From: Mycolicibacterium sp. MU0053
GTDB taxonomy: Bacteria > Actinomycetota > Actinomycetes > Mycobacteriales > Mycobacteriaceae
Direction: 5' to 3'
Length of the DNA: 64,000 nt
Assembly (NCBI RefSeq): GCF_963378095.1
Contig: NZ_OY726397.1
Span: 1,736,001 to 1,800,000 of the forward strand
The notes under the pieces are model-generated. The model saw nothing but the letters and a program-made list of their open reading frames with translations. It was not told where the DNA came from and did no database searches. Position numbers and translations under genes: made by a program. This document shows positions 62,808-64,000 of this stretch, in pieces. Within the stretch, counting starts at the first letter, position 1. Every line of letters begins with the position of its first letter.

Positions 62808-64000
62808 ATGACCACCGTCGAGTTTGCTGAGTTCCGCGACCACTTCGACCACACGACCGAAGGATTCTCGGAGCGAGCACTAAACGTTTACCGCGAGATG
62901 CGCGAGAACTGCCCCATCACGCGCTCGGACCAGCTCGGGGGCTTCTGGGTGGTCAGTAAGTACGACACGATCATCAAGATTCTGCGTCGGCCGGACGTCT
63001 TCACTTCAGGTGAGGGAATCGTACTACCGGCACTGCCGTTTCCCAGCCGCGGCATTCCGTCTGAATCGGATCCACCGCAGCACACCGATTACCGCAGTGT
63101 CTTCATGCCGTTCCTGACCCCCAACGCGGTGGCCGGCTATGAACCGCGGGTCCGCGAACGGGTTGGCGTGCTTATCGATTCCTTCATCGGTGACGGACAG
63201 GCCGACTTCATAGCCCAGTTTGCGAAGCGACTTCCCGGCCAGGTGATAGCGGAGTTCTTCGGGTTCGAACTCGACGATGGGGAGCGCTGCTACGAATGGC
63301 TGTCCACCATGATGGCTCCGCCCGACAAGGATCCTTCGACCGCGGCCGCCGCGGGTCAGAACTTGCTCGAGTTCATTGTGCGAGTGCTTACCGAAGCGCG
63401 CGCAGAGCCGAAGAACGATTTGATCTCGGCGATAGCGACGCATGTCACGAAGGCGGGCACCCAGTTCTCCGATGACGAGTGCATTGGATTGGTGTTCACT
63501 GCGATCGGCGGCGCGTTGGAGACAACGGTCAGCGGCCTCGCGTCCATTGTCGTGTATTTGAACCAATTTCCCGAGGCCCGTGCGCAACTCATAGCCGACC
63601 CAACGCTGGTGCAACCGGCCGTGCAGGAAGTTCTGCGTATGGCGTCACCGGCCCATTGCCCGGCTCGCACAGTGCATAGCGACATCGAAATCGACGGGAT
63701 CAGTTTCAAAGCGGGCGACCGCGTGCTGCTGTTGTTCGGGTCGGCCAACTACGACGAAGAACGATTCACAGATCCCGAACTGTTCCGCTTGGATCGAGGT
63801 AGAAACCCTCACGTCACCTTCGGCCACGGTATCCACAGATGCGTTGGTGCGCCCCTTGCTGAACTCGAGATGCGGGTGACCCTAGAGGAGATTCTCAAAC
63901 GAATGCCGGATATCCAGGTGGTCAGCCAAGATGGTCCGGACATCCGTAATGGCGGCACGTGGGGTTACGAGTCGCTCGGCATCAAGTACACGCCGGGCCG
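62808..64000 (+). CDS. Cytochrome P450 (partial, 3' end beyond window)
   Basis: About 397 codons, open to the right edge. ATG 62808 has GAGGAGG upstream. Motifs: I-helix GGALETT, ExxR as EVLR, heme Cys345 in FGHGIHRCVG. It aligns with the upstream P450 over its whole length (for example CPITRSDQLGGFWVVS and LEEILKRMPDIQV in both), so the pair is a tandem duplication. By comparison it lacks at most a handful of C-terminal residues. Confidence 0.92.
   Translation, partial: MTTVEFAEFRDHFDHTTEGFSERALNVYREMRENCPITRSDQLGGFWVVSKYDTIIKILRRPDVFTSGEGIVLPALPFPSRGIPSESDPPQHTDYRSVFMPFLTPNAVAGYEPRVRERVGVLIDSFIGDGQADFIAQFAKRLPGQVIAEFFGFELDDGERCYEWLSTMMAPPDKDPSTAAAAGQNLLEFIVRVLTEARAEPKNDLISAIATHVTKAGTQFSDDECIGLVFTAIGGALETTVSGLASIVVYLNQFPEARAQLIADPTLVQPAVQEVLRMASPAHCPARTVHSDIEIDGISFKAGDRVLLLFGSANYDEERFTDPELFRLDRGRNPHVTFGHGIHRCVGAPLAELEMRVTLEEILKRMPDIQVVSQDGPDIRNGGTWGYESLGIKYTPG

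Overview
The window looks like the chromosome of a GC-rich actinomycete, most probably a fast-growing Mycobacterium/Mycolicibacterium. The grounds are a complete yrbE-mce operon with a Mce-associated protein, a PGRS-type glycine-rich exported protein, the mycobacterial order rne-rplU-rpmA-obg-proB, a glutamine-dependent NadE whose catalytic residues fall at the mycobacterial numbering, and frequent GTG starts with 4-nt ATGA/GTGA gene overlaps.

Layout. 1-6936 is core genome: the end of rne, rplU, rpmA, obg, proB, a convergent sirtuin gene and nadE. 6954-10470 is a TetR / FAD-monooxygenase / MFS module that resembles drug inactivation plus efflux. 10556-13403 (minus) is a lutA-lutB-lutC operon for lactate oxidation. 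13630-31716 is a large acyl-CoA catabolic region: a paired acyl-CoA dehydrogenase, three enoyl-CoA hydratases, a carboxylesterase, a ketoacyl-synthase-like/OB-fold protein with an SCPx-type thiolase, a zinc alcohol dehydrogenase, a LuxR-type and a TetR regulator, a bicupin, a P450, an amidohydrolase, an SDR and another acyl-CoA dehydrogenase. An intact IS3-family element (31752-33060) follows. 33206-43029 holds a minus-strand amidohydrolase/CaiB operon, an unknown protein, a PGRS protein with two C-terminal carboxymuconolactone-decarboxylase-like domains, another amidohydrolase and a double-length CaiB/BaiF CoA-transferase. 43195-54979 has two small exported proteins (+) and a minus-strand operon yrbEA-yrbEB-mceA-F, a Mce-associated protein and four more exported proteins. 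55260-64000 has an MmyB-type XRE regulator, P450 + ferredoxin + alcohol dehydrogenase + aldehyde dehydrogenase, a second LuxR-type regulator, and two tandem related P450s, the last cut by the window end.

How it may work together (inference). The accessory genes read as an import-and-degrade system for a hydrophobic, probably branched or alicyclic compound: Mce uptake, P450 hydroxylation, oxidation to alcohol, aldehyde and acid, CoA transfer by CaiB-type enzymes (no acyl-CoA ligase was seen), then beta-oxidation and thiolysis.

Main discovery. A 16-bp palindrome, TCCGTACNNGTACGGA (two inverted 7-mers with a 2-bp spacer), recurs at least seven times with 0-1 mismatches, plus two weaker copies, all between genes. 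At each copy a plausible -10 hexamer lies 21-24 bp downstream, so the palindrome is centred near -41.5 to -43.5 of the predicted start. It precedes the acyl-CoA dehydrogenase pair, an enoyl-CoA hydratase, a P450 operon, both amidohydrolase operons, the PGRS gene, the exported-protein genes, the mce operon and the last P450. A 7-2-7 arrangement at about -42.5 is what a GerE/NarL-type activator would use, and the window encodes two paralogous small LuxR/GerE proteins with an unrecognised N-terminal domain. I propose that these sites define a regulon not known to me.
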